Origin: Fluviispira sanaruensis | GTDB taxonomy: Bacteria; Bdellovibrionota_B; Oligoflexia; Silvanigrellales; Silvanigrellaceae | Length of the DNA: 64,000 bases | Direction of reading: 5' to 3' | Assembly (NCBI RefSeq): GCF_004295685.1 | Contig: NZ_AP019368.1 | Coordinates: 2,798,501 to 2,862,500 of the forward strand | In this document: positions 9,371-18,945 of the stretch, piece by piece | How the letters are laid out: each line of letters starts with the position of its first letter | How positions within the stretch are numbered: the first letter of the stretch is position 1 | Position numbers and translations under genes: made by a program | Notes under the pieces: model-generated | What the model was told of the DNA's origin: nothing | Seen by the model: only the letters and a program-made list of their open reading frames with translations | Database searches by the model: none

Positions 9371-11335
9371 TCATGAAGGGAAAACATATATATATCCTGG
9401 TCCTGTCACGGCGGGGGGCATACCTGTTCCTGGATTATTGACTTGAATTCCATATAGTCCTGGAGTTGTATTTTTATCAATATTAACCGTTAAAGTAAGC
9501 ATATTAAACACACTCGGGTATGAATTCCCTGGTGCAGCATAAGTCACATCTTGCAATCCTGCTTTTTGATCGACCGTAATAGCAATTCCTGAATTTGGCG
9601 CAGCAACCACTGTTGGCAGTGAATTTCCAGCCCCTTTAACGGCAGTAGAACAAATCAAGACCATTCTTAATCCCTGATCACCTTGCTTAACAGGAACAGG
9701 CACAATGACGGAATTCGTTGCGAGAGACATAGGGATATTGACTGGATTTGGAATTTTTGTTCCGTAATATGCATTCCAAATTGACTGATACACCATTTGC
9801 ACTGGTTGCACTTGCGCCGGTGGTAGTTTTGCATCTTCAGTCGGATTGCTTAAGTTAACAGCGCAACTCACAGGTTCTAAATCTTTTGCGGGAAGACCAC
9901 GCGCGAATAAACCAACATGATACGTTTGGGCAATTTGCCCAGCCCACTGAATAGGTGATGTCACTCCGCCTGAAGTGATTTTTATATCACCAATGGTTTT
10001 TGTCACACCCGCTGCGATCCATTTCGCAGGTATTTGAAAGACAGCATGGAGAATAAAATTCCCATTAAAAGGCTGATTGGTTACAGGATCAATTAACATT
10101 TCATGGCCACGCACAACTTGCCAGCAATCCGCTACGCTAGCACCTTTCGGGAGTTTGGGATCATCAAATAATTGATAATTACTGAAGTCTGGCTTCTGAA
10201 TATATAAACCAATGGGATTGGCGAGAGAGACTCTTGCAGCTGGAGTGCCTCCTACCACTTGATTAACGGATTGACCGATAAAAGGATCGCTGTTGCGAAA
10301 GGATTGCCCATACTGACTGCAACAAATAAGGGCTTGAGGATTTACATTTCCAACGTTTCTTTGCACAGTGGCCGCTCCTGCCAATCCCACTTCTGTTTGC
10401 AGTGTATTTGGCGAACTTGTGAGGTGCATGGCACCGCCCGAAGCCGCGCTTCCACGCACAGACAGCGGCCCAGAGTTCCATTTATTTAACGGGTTATATG
10501 CTGGCTTTTGAGTAAAGGGATCGATAACAGGATTTCCAGAAATTGGATCGCGCAAATAAAGTTCTTCAACCTTCACACTGATATTATTTGGACTGTTTGT
10601 TGGTAAACCAAAATTAAGAGTTTCTTCATATTTTTTTGCCACTGTGTTGGGGTCAACACTCCATAGCGTGTACCAGTATTCTGGATTTTCACAGACAAAA
10701 TCAACCCGGGTGATTTTCCCTGCGCTATTGCGTGTGACACTCCATTCACTGTATTCATCTTGCCAACCTCTCGGACCGTAGGGGCCATAAGCTTGCAATT
10801 CGCCTTTCCAATTCGGATTTGGACATAAATTAACAGGTATTTGTGGAAAAGAATGCCGAGCACCAGAACTATCTGTGTAATAACCAGTGTCTGCTAATTC
10901 AAACAATTTTTGTTGATCTAAATTATAAGGATTGGTCTCTGGATTATTTTTACCAAGAAAATAAAGAATTCGACGAGGAAAAGCGACCCAAGTGACTGGC
11001 AAAGCTGCTGTACCAGCAGGAATATCTGTTGTTGCTAAATTGTAATAATAAGATTGAGGTGGAGATGAAATAAACTTTCCTGTGTTATCAAGATAACCTT
11101 GATTCCAAGGATCGCCTGCGATGGATTGCTCTGTAAATGCATTGGCATTTAAATTCCATTTAAAATTGAGATCCACCTGAGCACTACCTGTTAAATCTTG
11201 AATAAAGGCAGGTGTGGAAAAGGGTGTATACGTAATTTTGTTACTTTTTGCTGTTCCTTTTGTTTTCTTTTCTACTGTTTCATTTTTAGTGCTTTTCTGA
11301 GTCATTTTTTGGGTCTTATTTGAACCGCTAACCAT
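9371..11335 (-). CDS. Unrecognised 654-residue protein, partner of the CxxCH protein
   Basis: ATG at 11335 follows GGATGGAG. There is no signal peptide: the first ~35 residues are Lys/Thr-rich and charged. The rest is rich in Pro, Gly, Asn, Trp and Tyr, like an extracellular or beta-rich globular protein. A CC pair (ALICCSQYGQ) and the segment FILHAVFQIPAKWIAAGV stand out, and the C-terminal ~120 residues look like an Ig-like beta-sandwich (PGLYGIQVNNPGTGMPP). I do not recognise the family. Same strand and short gap to the CxxCH protein suggest co-expression and joint function. Export, if any, would need a non-Sec route. Confidence 0.75.
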   Translation of the reverse strand: MVSGSNKTQKMTQKSTKNETVEKKTKGTAKSNKITYTPFSTPAFIQDLTGSAQVDLNFKWNLNANAFTEQSIAGDPWNQGYLDNTGKFISSPPQSYYYNLATTDIPAGTAALPVTWVAFPRRILYFLGKNNPETNPYNLDQQKLFELADTGYYTDSSGARHSFPQIPVNLCPNPNWKGELQAYGPYGPRGWQDEYSEWSVTRNSAGKITRVDFVCENPEYWYTLWSVDPNTVAKKYEETLNFGLPTNSPNNISVKVEELYLRDPISGNPVIDPFTQKPAYNPLNKWNSGPLSVRGSAASGGAMHLTSSPNTLQTEVGLAGAATVQRNVGNVNPQALICCSQYGQSFRNSDPFIGQSVNQVVGGTPAARVSLANPIGLYIQKPDFSNYQLFDDPKLPKGASVADCWQVVRGHEMLIDPVTNQPFNGNFILHAVFQIPAKWIAAGVTKTIGDIKITSGGVTSPIQWAGQIAQTYHVGLFARGLPAKDLEPVSCAVNLSNPTEDAKLPPAQVQPVQMVYQSIWNAYYGTKIPNPVNIPMSLATNSVIVPVPVKQGDQGLRMVLICSTAVKGAGNSLPTVVAAPNSGIAITVDQKAGLQDVTYAAPGNSYPSVFNMLTLTVNIDKNTTPGLYGIQVNNPGTGMPPAVTGPGYIYVFPS

Positions 11336-11569
11336 AAAAATTCTCCATCCTTTTTTAAAATTAATACTTACTTGTTCCTAAAAGTGGCATTAAAATTTGT
11401 TAATATAAAATCGTATAATATAAGAAATTTAAAGTCTCATAATGTCAATTTTTTAACTTATTACCTGAGGATTCAATACTCTTCAATTTAAAATAGATGA
11501 TCTGATTTATAGTGAACTCATTAGGTCTGTTTAATAATTTGAGAATTTCACAGATACGAAGGATAATTG

Positions 11570-12211
11570 CTATGACTTATAGATTTTTATGCCAATTGGA
11601 TTATTAAAACCTGTTCCTGACGATATACAATTATTTAAAGTACCAATTTCACTCACTTCACTAATGTAAATAGGTCCTTTATAAATTTTAATATCTGTTG
11701 GATTTACCAAACAACTTCCTGATCTTACTCATGAACATAACATACCATTTTCATTTTGCTTACAAACACTCACTGAACTACATACAGCATTCGCTATGAG
11801 TGCATACCCTTTATTAAAAACAATGCCGTTTGGTATTGAAAACTCACCACCTCCCGCATTTGCGCATAAAGGTAACTGACCATTATAACTTGCAGGACAA
11901 AATACAATAGTATAATTATTATTTGTTACATATAAATTATTAAAATAATCAAAATCGATGCCACTTGGATTATTAATACTATTTCCAGTATTTTTACACT
12001 CAGAGAGTGAACCATCGCTTTTGACTACACATGAAGTCACTATAGAGTTTGAATATTTAGATATATAGGCATATGTTATATTCTGACTTGCAGTTATCTT
12101 TTTACTCATCTCTTCTATTTCTTTTTTAAAAGAAAAAACATTATTACTAAAAATTACCGTAAAAACAAAGAACGCAATATATAATATTATTTTACTAAGA
12201 AAATACATCAT
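11570..12211 (-). pseudogene. Exported NHL/beta-propeller-like protein interrupted by in-frame TGA
   Basis: Start ATG 12211 (GGAGG six bases upstream) begins with a hydrophobic signal MMYFLSKIILYIAFFVFTV. The body has repeats of the form C...(S/N)G..F..P.GI.F...LYVTN, typical of NHL-like propeller blades. TGA at 11729-11731 stops the frame after 160 residues, but the same frame continues with another blade (SCLVNPTDIKIYKGPIYISE) to TAG at 11570-11572. So this is a nonsense mutation, not a frameshift. Even the full frame (213 codons) would make only part of a propeller. Confidence 0.65.
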
Positions 12212-12330
12212 ATAAAACCTCCAAGTTTTTTTAATAAATTCTACTTTCTTTATTGTAAATTCAATAAAAGTCTCCCTTAAGTACTTCATTAAAAGTTAAA
12301 AAAATTATTTATTTTGAAAATAATATTTTT

Positions 12331-12372
12331 AAAACAAAAAAAAGAGCCTTAATTAAATTAAGACTCTTTTCA
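12331..12372 (-). terminator. Intrinsic terminator of rho
   Basis: Read on the minus strand: GAGTCTTAAT, short loop, ATTAAGGCTC (one G-U pair), then a run of eight T. It lies 30 bases after the rho stop. Confidence 0.85.
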
Positions 12373-12399
12373 AATACAGATTATTTAATTAACAAACGA

Positions 12400-14238
12400 T
12401 TAACCGTTCATGCTGTTAAGGAAATCATCGTTGGTTTCACAACGTTCAAACCTTTGGAGTAAGAACTCCATAGATTCAATCGGTGACATAGGATGAAGAA
12501 CCTTGCGGAGAACCCACAAGCGATTGAGAGTTTCTCTACCGAGAAGAAGATCTTCACGACGGGTTGCACTTTTGTTGATGTCGATAGCAGGAAACACACG
12601 GCGTTCTGCTAAGCGGCGATCGAGTACAAGCTCCATGTTACCTGTCCCTTTGAATTCTTCGAAAATAACTTCGTCCATACGGCTGCCCGTATCGATCAAT
12701 GCTGTTGCAATAATGGTAAGGCTTCCACCTTCTTCCACATTACGCGCAGCACCGAAGAATCTTTTTGGTTTGTGTAACGCGTTGGCATCCACACCACCTG
12801 TTAAGATTTTTCCACTCGGTGGCACTACGCTGTTGTAAGCACGGGCAAGGCGCGTGATTGAGTCAAGCAAAATCACAACATCTTTTTTGTGTTCTACAAG
12901 GCGTTTCGCTTTTTCAATGACCATTTCTGCTACTTGCACATGGCGTTGCGCAGGTTCATCGAAAGTACTGCTGACAACTTCTCCACGCACAGAACGTTCC
13001 ATGTCCGTAACTTCTTCCGGACGCTCATCAATAAGCAAAACAATGAGAACAGCTTCGGGATGGTTTTGTGCAATGGAATTCGCAATATTTTGTAAAAGAA
13101 TTGTTTTACCGGTCTTTGGTGGCGCCACAATAAGAGCACGCTGTCCTTTACCAATAGGCGCAAAGAGATCGATAAGACGTGTGCTATAAACTTGAGGATC
13201 GTGTTCAAGTTTAAAACGGAAGTCAGGGTGAATGGTTGTTAAGTTATCGAATAATATTTTCTCACCTGTGAAGTCAGGTGTTTCACCATTCACAGATTCA
13301 ACTTTTAACAAGGCAAAATAACGCTCATTGTCCTTTGGTGGACGGATTTGTCCAGAAACGGTATCGCCCGTGCGCAGGTTAAAGCGACGGATTTGCGAAG
13401 GAGAGACATAGATGTCATCTGGCCCAGGTAAATAATTATAGTCAGGTGCTCTTAAGAAACCAAAACCATCGGGTAAGGTTTCAAGCACACCTTCAGAATA
13501 AACAACACCATTGCGCACAGCTTGTGCTTCGAGCAAAGCAAATACGAGATCTTGCTTTCTTAAGTTTGCAGCTCCGTCAATGCCCATTTCTTTTGCCATA
13601 TGGACAAGGTCACTGATGTGTTTTTCTTTGAGTTCCTTAAGATTCATAACAGGAACTTCAGAGTTAAATTCAGGCTCTTTTTCATCACCGCTCACAACTG
13701 GACGAGGATTTTCTGATCTTCTGCCCATGTTTGGATTGCGATTCAAGGGTTGAGAAAAATTGTTTTGTCCTTGAAAAGAACGATTTTGATGCGGAGCACT
13801 TCCACTCTGCTGCATAGCAGGAGAAGCAGGGTGACTGGTTGAGCCTCCTCCTGCGTTCATAGAAGCTTGAGGAGAACCCATTCTATTTGGGGGAGGCGCA
13901 TTCATACCAAACGGACGTGGTGAAAAGGAAGCTGCCGAAGAGCCCATTGAAGAGTTTGAAGAGTTTGAAGATGACATGCTCGGATTATTTGGAGAAGAAG
14001 GAGCATTGGATGAGTCTTTTGACCGCGTAAAGATACGACGTGAAGGCGTATAAGTAGAAATCCCTTCAGAATCCGAACTATCATTCGAATTTGCAGAAGT
14101 GTTGTTGTTCTCGCTGAAAAGATTGTTTTCATCGGGCGTTCTACGAATGTATCTTCTTGTTGTCGTTGTATTTGTTGTACGTTTACGGGATGAAGGTGAC
14201 TCATTATCGAAGTCATCATTATTTTTGTCATCTGCCAT
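12400..14238 (-). CDS. rho: Transcription termination factor Rho with long disordered N-terminus
   Basis: Hexameric RNA-dependent ATPase that ends transcripts. Start taken at ATG 14238 (MADDKNND); an in-frame TTG five codons upstream overlaps the likely ribosome-binding site. Residues 1 to about 195 are Ser/Asn/Pro/Gly/Met-rich and surely disordered. Then the Rho N-domain ([20 protein letters not shown]), the cold-shock RNA-binding fold ([20 protein letters not shown]), Walker A APPKTGKT, the [11 protein letters not shown] segment, and the Q/R-loop region [20 protein letters not shown]. The catalytic core is complete. Total 612 residues against ~420 in E. coli; the extra is the N-terminal tail. 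Monocistronic with its own terminator. Confidence 0.97.
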   Translation of the reverse strand: MADDKNNDDFDNESPSSRKRTTNTTTTRRYIRRTPDENNLFSENNNTSANSNDSSDSEGISTYTPSRRIFTRSKDSSNAPSSPNNPSMSSSNSSNSSMGSSAASFSPRPFGMNAPPPNRMGSPQASMNAGGGSTSHPASPAMQQSGSAPHQNRSFQGQNNFSQPLNRNPNMGRRSENPRPVVSGDEKEPEFNSEVPVMNLKELKEKHISDLVHMAKEMGIDGAANLRKQDLVFALLEAQAVRNGVVYSEGVLETLPDGFGFLRAPDYNYLPGPDDIYVSPSQIRRFNLRTGDTVSGQIRPPKDNERYFALLKVESVNGETPDFTGEKILFDNLTTIHPDFRFKLEHDPQVYSTRLIDLFAPIGKGQRALIVAPPKTGKTILLQNIANSIAQNHPEAVLIVLLIDERPEEVTDMERSVRGEVVSSTFDEPAQRHVQVAEMVIEKAKRLVEHKKDVVILLDSITRLARAYNSVVPPSGKILTGGVDANALHKPKRFFGAARNVEEGGSLTIIATALIDTGSRMDEVIFEEFKGTGNMELVLDRRLAERRVFPAIDINKSATRREDLLLGRETLNRLWVLRKVLHPMSPIESMEFLLQRFERCETNDDFLNSMNG

Positions 14239-14367
14239 GCTGAATGATTCCAAAAGAAAAAAAGTTGAAGGGAAAAATAAGAAGGGATTTTGGCTGGTTG
14301 CGCCATTTTAACGGACGGCTATGAAAGCACATATTTTTATAACAACCAACACTGCAAATGTCAAATC

Positions 14368-15612
14368 TTATTTTTTGTTCCACTCATCCTGAGTTTTAGA
14401 AAAAACTTCGGTGATTGTTTTTAAAGCGAAATCTAAACTTGACTCCTGAATAATTAACGGAGGAGCAAAGCGAATGGTAACGTCGTGTGTTTCTTTTGCC
14501 AGTATACCTCTTTCTTGTAAAAGTTCACTGTAAAAACGTCCATGTCCAGCATCTTTTTGAATTTCGATGGCATTAAGCAGACCTTTTCCACGCACTTCTT
14601 TCACAACATGAGATGGTAGGGAGGACAGAGTTTTTCTAAATTTTTCACCAAGTTTATATGCTCTTTGAGAGAGATCTTCTTCAACAATTATATCCATAGC
14701 TGTTTGTGAAAGAGCGCATGCAAGAGAGTTCCCACCAAAAGTTGAGCCATGATCGCCTGGTTTCAACACACCAATGACATCTTTGGAACCAACGACCGCT
14801 GAAATAGGATAAAATGCTCCGCCGAGTGCCTTTCCAAGAATAAGCATATCAGGATGGCAATCCTCGTATTGATGGGCGAAAAGCTTGCCCGTTCTCCCCA
14901 TACCTGTTTGAATTTCATCTGCAATACATAAAATATTATTCTTTTTACATATAGAGCTAATTTTAGATAAGTATCCCTCTGGTGGAATGATAATGCCAGC
15001 CTCGCCTTGAATCGGCTCAAACAGAAAACCGACTGTATTTGGTGTGATTGCTTTTTCTAGGGCTTCGGCATCGCCGAAAGGGACTGCGCGAAAGCCACCA
15101 CAAAAAGGGCCAAACTCTTGTTTGTACTGCAATTCACTTGAAAAGCTGACGATTGTTGATGTGCGACCGTGAAAGTTATGATCGCAGACGATGATTTCAG
15201 CGCTGTTTAACGGGATTTTCTTAACGACATAACCCCATTTACGCGCTATTTTAATAGCTGTTTCAACAGCTTCTGCTCCAGTGTTCATAGGCAATGCCAT
15301 ATCCATAGAGCACATTTCTGTGATCTGTTTGAGCCAAGGCCCCATTTGGTCGTTGTGAAAAGCACGGGAAGTCAAAGTGATTTTTTGCGATTGATCCATA
15401 AGAGTTTTTTGTAAACGTGGATGACAGTGCCCCTGATTGACAGCACTGTAAGCACTCAACATGTCCAAATATTTTTTCCCATCGATATCCCATACCCATT
15501 CACCAAAGCCTTTTGTCAGAACAACTTCTAGTGGATGATAATTGTGCGCACCATATTTATTTGCCAAATCTATATATTTTTTTGCTGACTCTGAACTCTT
15601 TGGGTTTGTCAT
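14368..15612 (-). CDS. rocD: Ornithine--oxo-acid aminotransferase
   Basis: PLP-dependent class III aminotransferase, 414 residues, converting ornithine plus 2-oxoglutarate to glutamate semialdehyde and glutamate. Diagnostic OAT stretches: SAYSAVNQGHCHPRL, LPMNTGAEAVETAIKIARKW, FHGRTSTIVSFSS, the PLP-binding ADEIQTGMGRTGKLFA, and the Schiff-base Lys in LILGKALGGAFYPISA. AAGGTGA precedes ATG 15612. Divergent from folB across 111 bases. No sign of damage. Confidence 0.95.
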   Translation of the reverse strand: MTNPKSSESAKKYIDLANKYGAHNYHPLEVVLTKGFGEWVWDIDGKKYLDMLSAYSAVNQGHCHPRLQKTLMDQSQKITLTSRAFHNDQMGPWLKQITEMCSMDMALPMNTGAEAVETAIKIARKWGYVVKKIPLNSAEIIVCDHNFHGRTSTIVSFSSELQYKQEFGPFCGGFRAVPFGDAEALEKAITPNTVGFLFEPIQGEAGIIIPPEGYLSKISSICKKNNILCIADEIQTGMGRTGKLFAHQYEDCHPDMLILGKALGGAFYPISAVVGSKDVIGVLKPGDHGSTFGGNSLACALSQTAMDIIVEEDLSQRAYKLGEKFRKTLSSLPSHVVKEVRGKGLLNAIEIQKDAGHGRFYSELLQERGILAKETHDVTIRFAPPLIIQESSLDFALKTITEVFSKTQDEWNKK

Positions 15613-15723
15613 AAGGTCACCTTTGTTCTATGTGATGCTGTGGATAAAAAAGAGAAACAAAAACATTGGATCTTTTTTATATCTTTGTTTCTCGCTTATC
15701 GCCAAAAAATTGAGGAATAAAAA

Positions 15724-16128
15724 ATGAGCGCATTTCCCCACAACAATAAGCTACTAAAAAAACAAGAATTCTGTTGGATACACATAACTGACCTAAGAGT
15801 TTTTCTTTACTTAGGAGCCAACCAATATGAAGAGAAAATTGGGCAAAATTTGCGACTTGATGTCTCTCTCAAAATTCAACTCAACGATACCAATGATAAG
15901 CTTGAAAATACGGTCGATTATAGCTATGTGTGCGAATATATCACAGAAAAGATAAAAGAACTAAATAAAATTAAACTACTTGAGTTTCTTGCAGAACAGC
16001 TGCTCAATTCCATCGGCAGTAAATTTCCAAAAATTGCAGCGGCTCGAATTGCCATTGAAAAAGGCTATGTCCCTCTGCACAACTTTACCGGTAAAATAAA
16101 AATAGAAGCCGAAAAAGAATTTTATTAA
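15724..16128 (+). CDS. folB: Dihydroneopterin aldolase-like protein
   Basis: 134 residues, the size of FolB, which cleaves 7,8-dihydroneopterin in folate synthesis. Visible family features: WIHITDLRVFLYLGANQYE at the start, GQNLRLDVSL, the active-site region LENTVDYSYVCEYI, and LLEFLAEQLLNSI. GAGGAAT precedes the ATG. Convergent with rpoD and shares the bidirectional terminator at 16129-16166. No other folate gene is nearby. Confidence 0.88.
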   Translation: MSAFPHNNKLLKKQEFCWIHITDLRVFLYLGANQYEEKIGQNLRLDVSLKIQLNDTNDKLENTVDYSYVCEYITEKIKELNKIKLLEFLAEQLLNSIGSKFPKIAAARIAIEKGYVPLHNFTGKIKIEAEKEFY

Positions 16129-16166
16129 AAAAAGGTGTTTCGCTGTTTACACGAAACACCTTTTCT
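16129..16166. terminator. Bidirectional intrinsic terminator between folB and rpoD
   Basis: AAAGGTGTTTCG and CGAAACACCTTT form a 12-bp stem with a nine-base loop, flanked by A-run on the left and T-run on the right, so it can serve both convergent genes. Confidence 0.9.
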
Positions 16167-16167
16167 T

Positions 16168-18852
16168 TTAGCTTTCTATAAAAGCTTTTAACTTTTTAGA
16201 ACGACTTGGATGACGTAGCTTTCTCAAAGCCTTGGCCTCAATCTGACGAATACGCTCGCGCGTTACGTCGAAACTTTGCCCCACTTCTTCGAGTGTGTGG
16301 TCTGTCTTTTCACCGATCCCAAAACGCATGCGCAATACTTTTTCTTCACGAGAAGTTAAAGTCGCCAAGACTTTTTTGGTTTGGTCGGAAAGACTTTGGT
16401 TTGCCACGATATCGATAGGCGCACCATGGGTTTTGTCTTCCAAAAAGTCTCCGTAGTGATTGTCTTCTTCTTCGCCAATAGGAGCTTCGAGAGAAATAGG
16501 TTCGCGGGCAATCTTCATCACCTTACGTACTTTTTCTATACTCATGTCCATGCGTTGTGCAATTTCTTCGGGAGTGGGTTCTCGTCCCATTTCCTGAACA
16601 AGCTGACGGCTAGTCCTTACCATTTTGTTAATAGTTTCAATCATATGCACAGGAATACGGATCGTGCGTGCTTGGTCTGCAATCGCACGTGTTATTGCTT
16701 GGCGAATCCACCACGTTGCATACGTACTGAATTTGTAACCACGACGGTATTCAAATTTTTCGACTGCTTTCATCAGGCCAATATTACCTTCCTGAATAAG
16801 ATCGAGAAACTGAAGTCCACGGTTCATGTATTTTTTAGCAATCGAAACAACAAGGCGCAAGTTTGCTTCAATCAGCTCACGTTTTGCTTCTTCCGCAAAG
16901 CGATTTGCATTGTTGATCACTTGGTACTTTATCGCAATTTCACTTCTGCTTAAGAAACATGCTTGTTCACTGGATAAAATTGCGTTTTGCGCAGAGATAT
17001 AAGTGTTTTTAAAGTTTTCCCAATCTCTTTCAGTCAAGAAATTCACTTCGATAGGTCGAGAAGCGTTGTTGTTACAATAAGCGGCCAAACGAGCTTCATC
17101 GAGGCGCGTTCTCACTTTAACTTTATTGATTTCTTTCATGCAGTCAGAGACAGACTTTGCATGCGTATCGAGCTCTGTTACGATCTGCTGAATAATACGA
17201 CGATTTACGTTGATTTCCTTGATAATTTCAAACATCTGACTGCGTGATTCATTGAGAATTTCACGTTCATGGTTAGAAAGTTTATCAAGCCCCTGTAAGC
17301 CAAATTTATCTTCAATTTCCACAGCTGTGTTCGCAAGCTTCATAAAGCTTTCGACAAGGACGCGCACGCGTTGCGATTGACCTTCGTCGTTGGCTTGATC
17401 TTGCTCATCATCAAAACCTTTAACCAGGTTTTTGGCTTTGATAATACCGTCGATAAATTTCTGCCCCACATCGCACATATGGTTGATACCTATGCGCAAT
17501 GAAACCAAATGCTCGAGCAGCTTATTTTCTTCATTTTCAATTTTCTTAGCAATTTCAACTTCGCCATCGCGAGAAAGAAGGGCCACTTGACCCATTTTTC
17601 TAAGATAGACACGCACGGGGTCATTGCTACGGCCCGCGGCATCGAGATCTTCTTCTTCACCACCAAGGTCAGCGCCAAACTCTTCCGCTGCTAAGAAGTC
17701 ATCTTCTGGCAATGCAGTTGGGTCTTCGGATTCGGAGTCGACTTCTGCGAGAAGATCTTCTTCCTCATCTAGGGTAAAGTCATCTATTTCTTCATCAACA
17801 GCTGCTTCATCGAAAGAATCTTCCTCTTCGGAATCTGCTCCTTTGCCTTTTGCTTGCTTTGTAGGCTTTTTGGTGAGATCTGGTTTTGCATCTTTCTTTT
17901 TGGCATTTGCAGCTGCAGCGGGAGATGCACTGGCAGACGCTGTTTTTTTGTCTTTTTCTTCGATTTCTTGCACAGCAGGAACTGCAGCCTTAGCTTCTTT
18001 TTTGATCAAAACAACTTTATCTGCAGACGGTTTTGCCTTTTTATCTTTGCTAGAGTCCAGGTTCTTTAAAGAATCTGCAGGCTTAGCTGATTCTACAATT
18101 TTAGCAGCAGGAGATTTTCGCGCAGGGCTTTTTTTAGCCACGCTTGCTTCTGCGGTTTGTGCTTTTTCAGTTGCCGAGTATTCATGAGACTTTTCAACGG
18201 CCCTTTTCGCTGGGCTTGCTGCTTTTGCAGCAGTTGTTTTCCCGCCGGCACCCTCTGCTTTTGCCCGCACTATTTTGACTTGTTTAGGCGCTGCTAGGGA
18301 CGCTGTTTGCTCATCCTTGCCTTTTGCCACATTGGCAGCAGGAACGGATGCAGCTTGGGGCTCTTCTTTCCCTTTTGCTGCTGAAGCGACTGGAGAGGTT
18401 AGTTTAACTGATTTTTTTGCCGCAGACGGGACTTTGCTCGTTTCTTTATCACTCACTTTTCCACTTTTCTCTAACTTAAAAGGACTTGATTTCTCCCCAA
18501 GTTTTTCTGCCTCTTTAGGCTCTTTTTGGGGTTTAACGACATGATGTTTCAAATCTTTTTCAGATTTGACTGCAGGAGTTTTTTTTACTTCCTGAGCAGC
18601 CTCTGGTGAGTCTTTAGAAACATGTTCAGATGATTTTACAGATTGTTTTTTAGTCAAAGGCTGATTCTCTTTTTTTACTGTCTTAGATGGTTCCGCAGAC
18701 TTTGCTTGAGGCTGAGCTTTCGCAGGAGTCTTTTCTACTTTTTTTGCCTGTGGTGCAGGCTTTGCGTTCATAGTTTTTTCTTTGCTTTGGGTATGCTCAG
18801 AAGCACGTTTCTGACTACCAATGACTGCTGACTTTGACTTGGAATTCGTCAT
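16168..18852 (-). CDS. rpoD: Primary sigma factor RpoD with 400-residue N-terminal extension
   Basis: Housekeeping sigma-70, 894 residues. Residues 1-340 are Lys/Ala/Pro/Ser-rich repeats of low complexity ([21 protein letters not shown]), 341-405 are strongly acidic, then region 1.2 starts at [21 protein letters not shown] (411). Regions 2.1-2.4 ([53 protein letters not shown]), 3 and 4 ([20 protein letters not shown]) are canonical. The extension takes the place of normal region 1.1. A GGGGG ribosome-binding site precedes the ATG. Third gene of the rpsU-dnaG-rpoD series; 93 bases after dnaG. Confidence 0.97.
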   Translation of the reverse strand: MTNSKSKSAVIGSQKRASEHTQSKEKTMNAKPAPQAKKVEKTPAKAQPQAKSAEPSKTVKKENQPLTKKQSVKSSEHVSKDSPEAAQEVKKTPAVKSEKDLKHHVVKPQKEPKEAEKLGEKSSPFKLEKSGKVSDKETSKVPSAAKKSVKLTSPVASAAKGKEEPQAASVPAANVAKGKDEQTASLAAPKQVKIVRAKAEGAGGKTTAAKAASPAKRAVEKSHEYSATEKAQTAEASVAKKSPARKSPAAKIVESAKPADSLKNLDSSKDKKAKPSADKVVLIKKEAKAAVPAVQEIEEKDKKTASASASPAAAANAKKKDAKPDLTKKPTKQAKGKGADSEEEDSFDEAAVDEEIDDFTLDEEEDLLAEVDSESEDPTALPEDDFLAAEEFGADLGGEEEDLDAAGRSNDPVRVYLRKMGQVALLSRDGEVEIAKKIENEENKLLEHLVSLRIGINHMCDVGQKFIDGIIKAKNLVKGFDDEQDQANDEGQSQRVRVLVESFMKLANTAVEIEDKFGLQGLDKLSNHEREILNESRSQMFEIIKEINVNRRIIQQIVTELDTHAKSVSDCMKEINKVKVRTRLDEARLAAYCNNNASRPIEVNFLTERDWENFKNTYISAQNAILSSEQACFLSRSEIAIKYQVINNANRFAEEAKRELIEANLRLVVSIAKKYMNRGLQFLDLIQEGNIGLMKAVEKFEYRRGYKFSTYATWWIRQAITRAIADQARTIRIPVHMIETINKMVRTSRQLVQEMGREPTPEEIAQRMDMSIEKVRKVMKIAREPISLEAPIGEEEDNHYGDFLEDKTHGAPIDIVANQSLSDQTKKVLATLTSREEKVLRMRFGIGEKTDHTLEEVGQSFDVTRERIRQIEAKALRKLRHPSRSKKLKAFIES

Positions 18853-18945
18853 ATTTTAAAAACCCCCAAGAATCACAAAACAAAAAACTATTCGAACAGC
18901 GATGCTTGAATAGCACAAAAGAAATAATTTGAAATGATTTTTCTC

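Noticed and set aside
11570..12211. Selenocysteine or programmed readthrough at the TGA in the propeller gene
   Set aside because: No Cys-substituted active site, no hairpin after the TGA, and other genes nearby are broken by TAA and TAG as well.
17624..18187. 187-codon plus-strand frame inside rpoD
   Set aside because: Antisense shadow of the Lys/Ala/Pro low-complexity tail; Ser/Ala-only composition, no ribosome-binding site.
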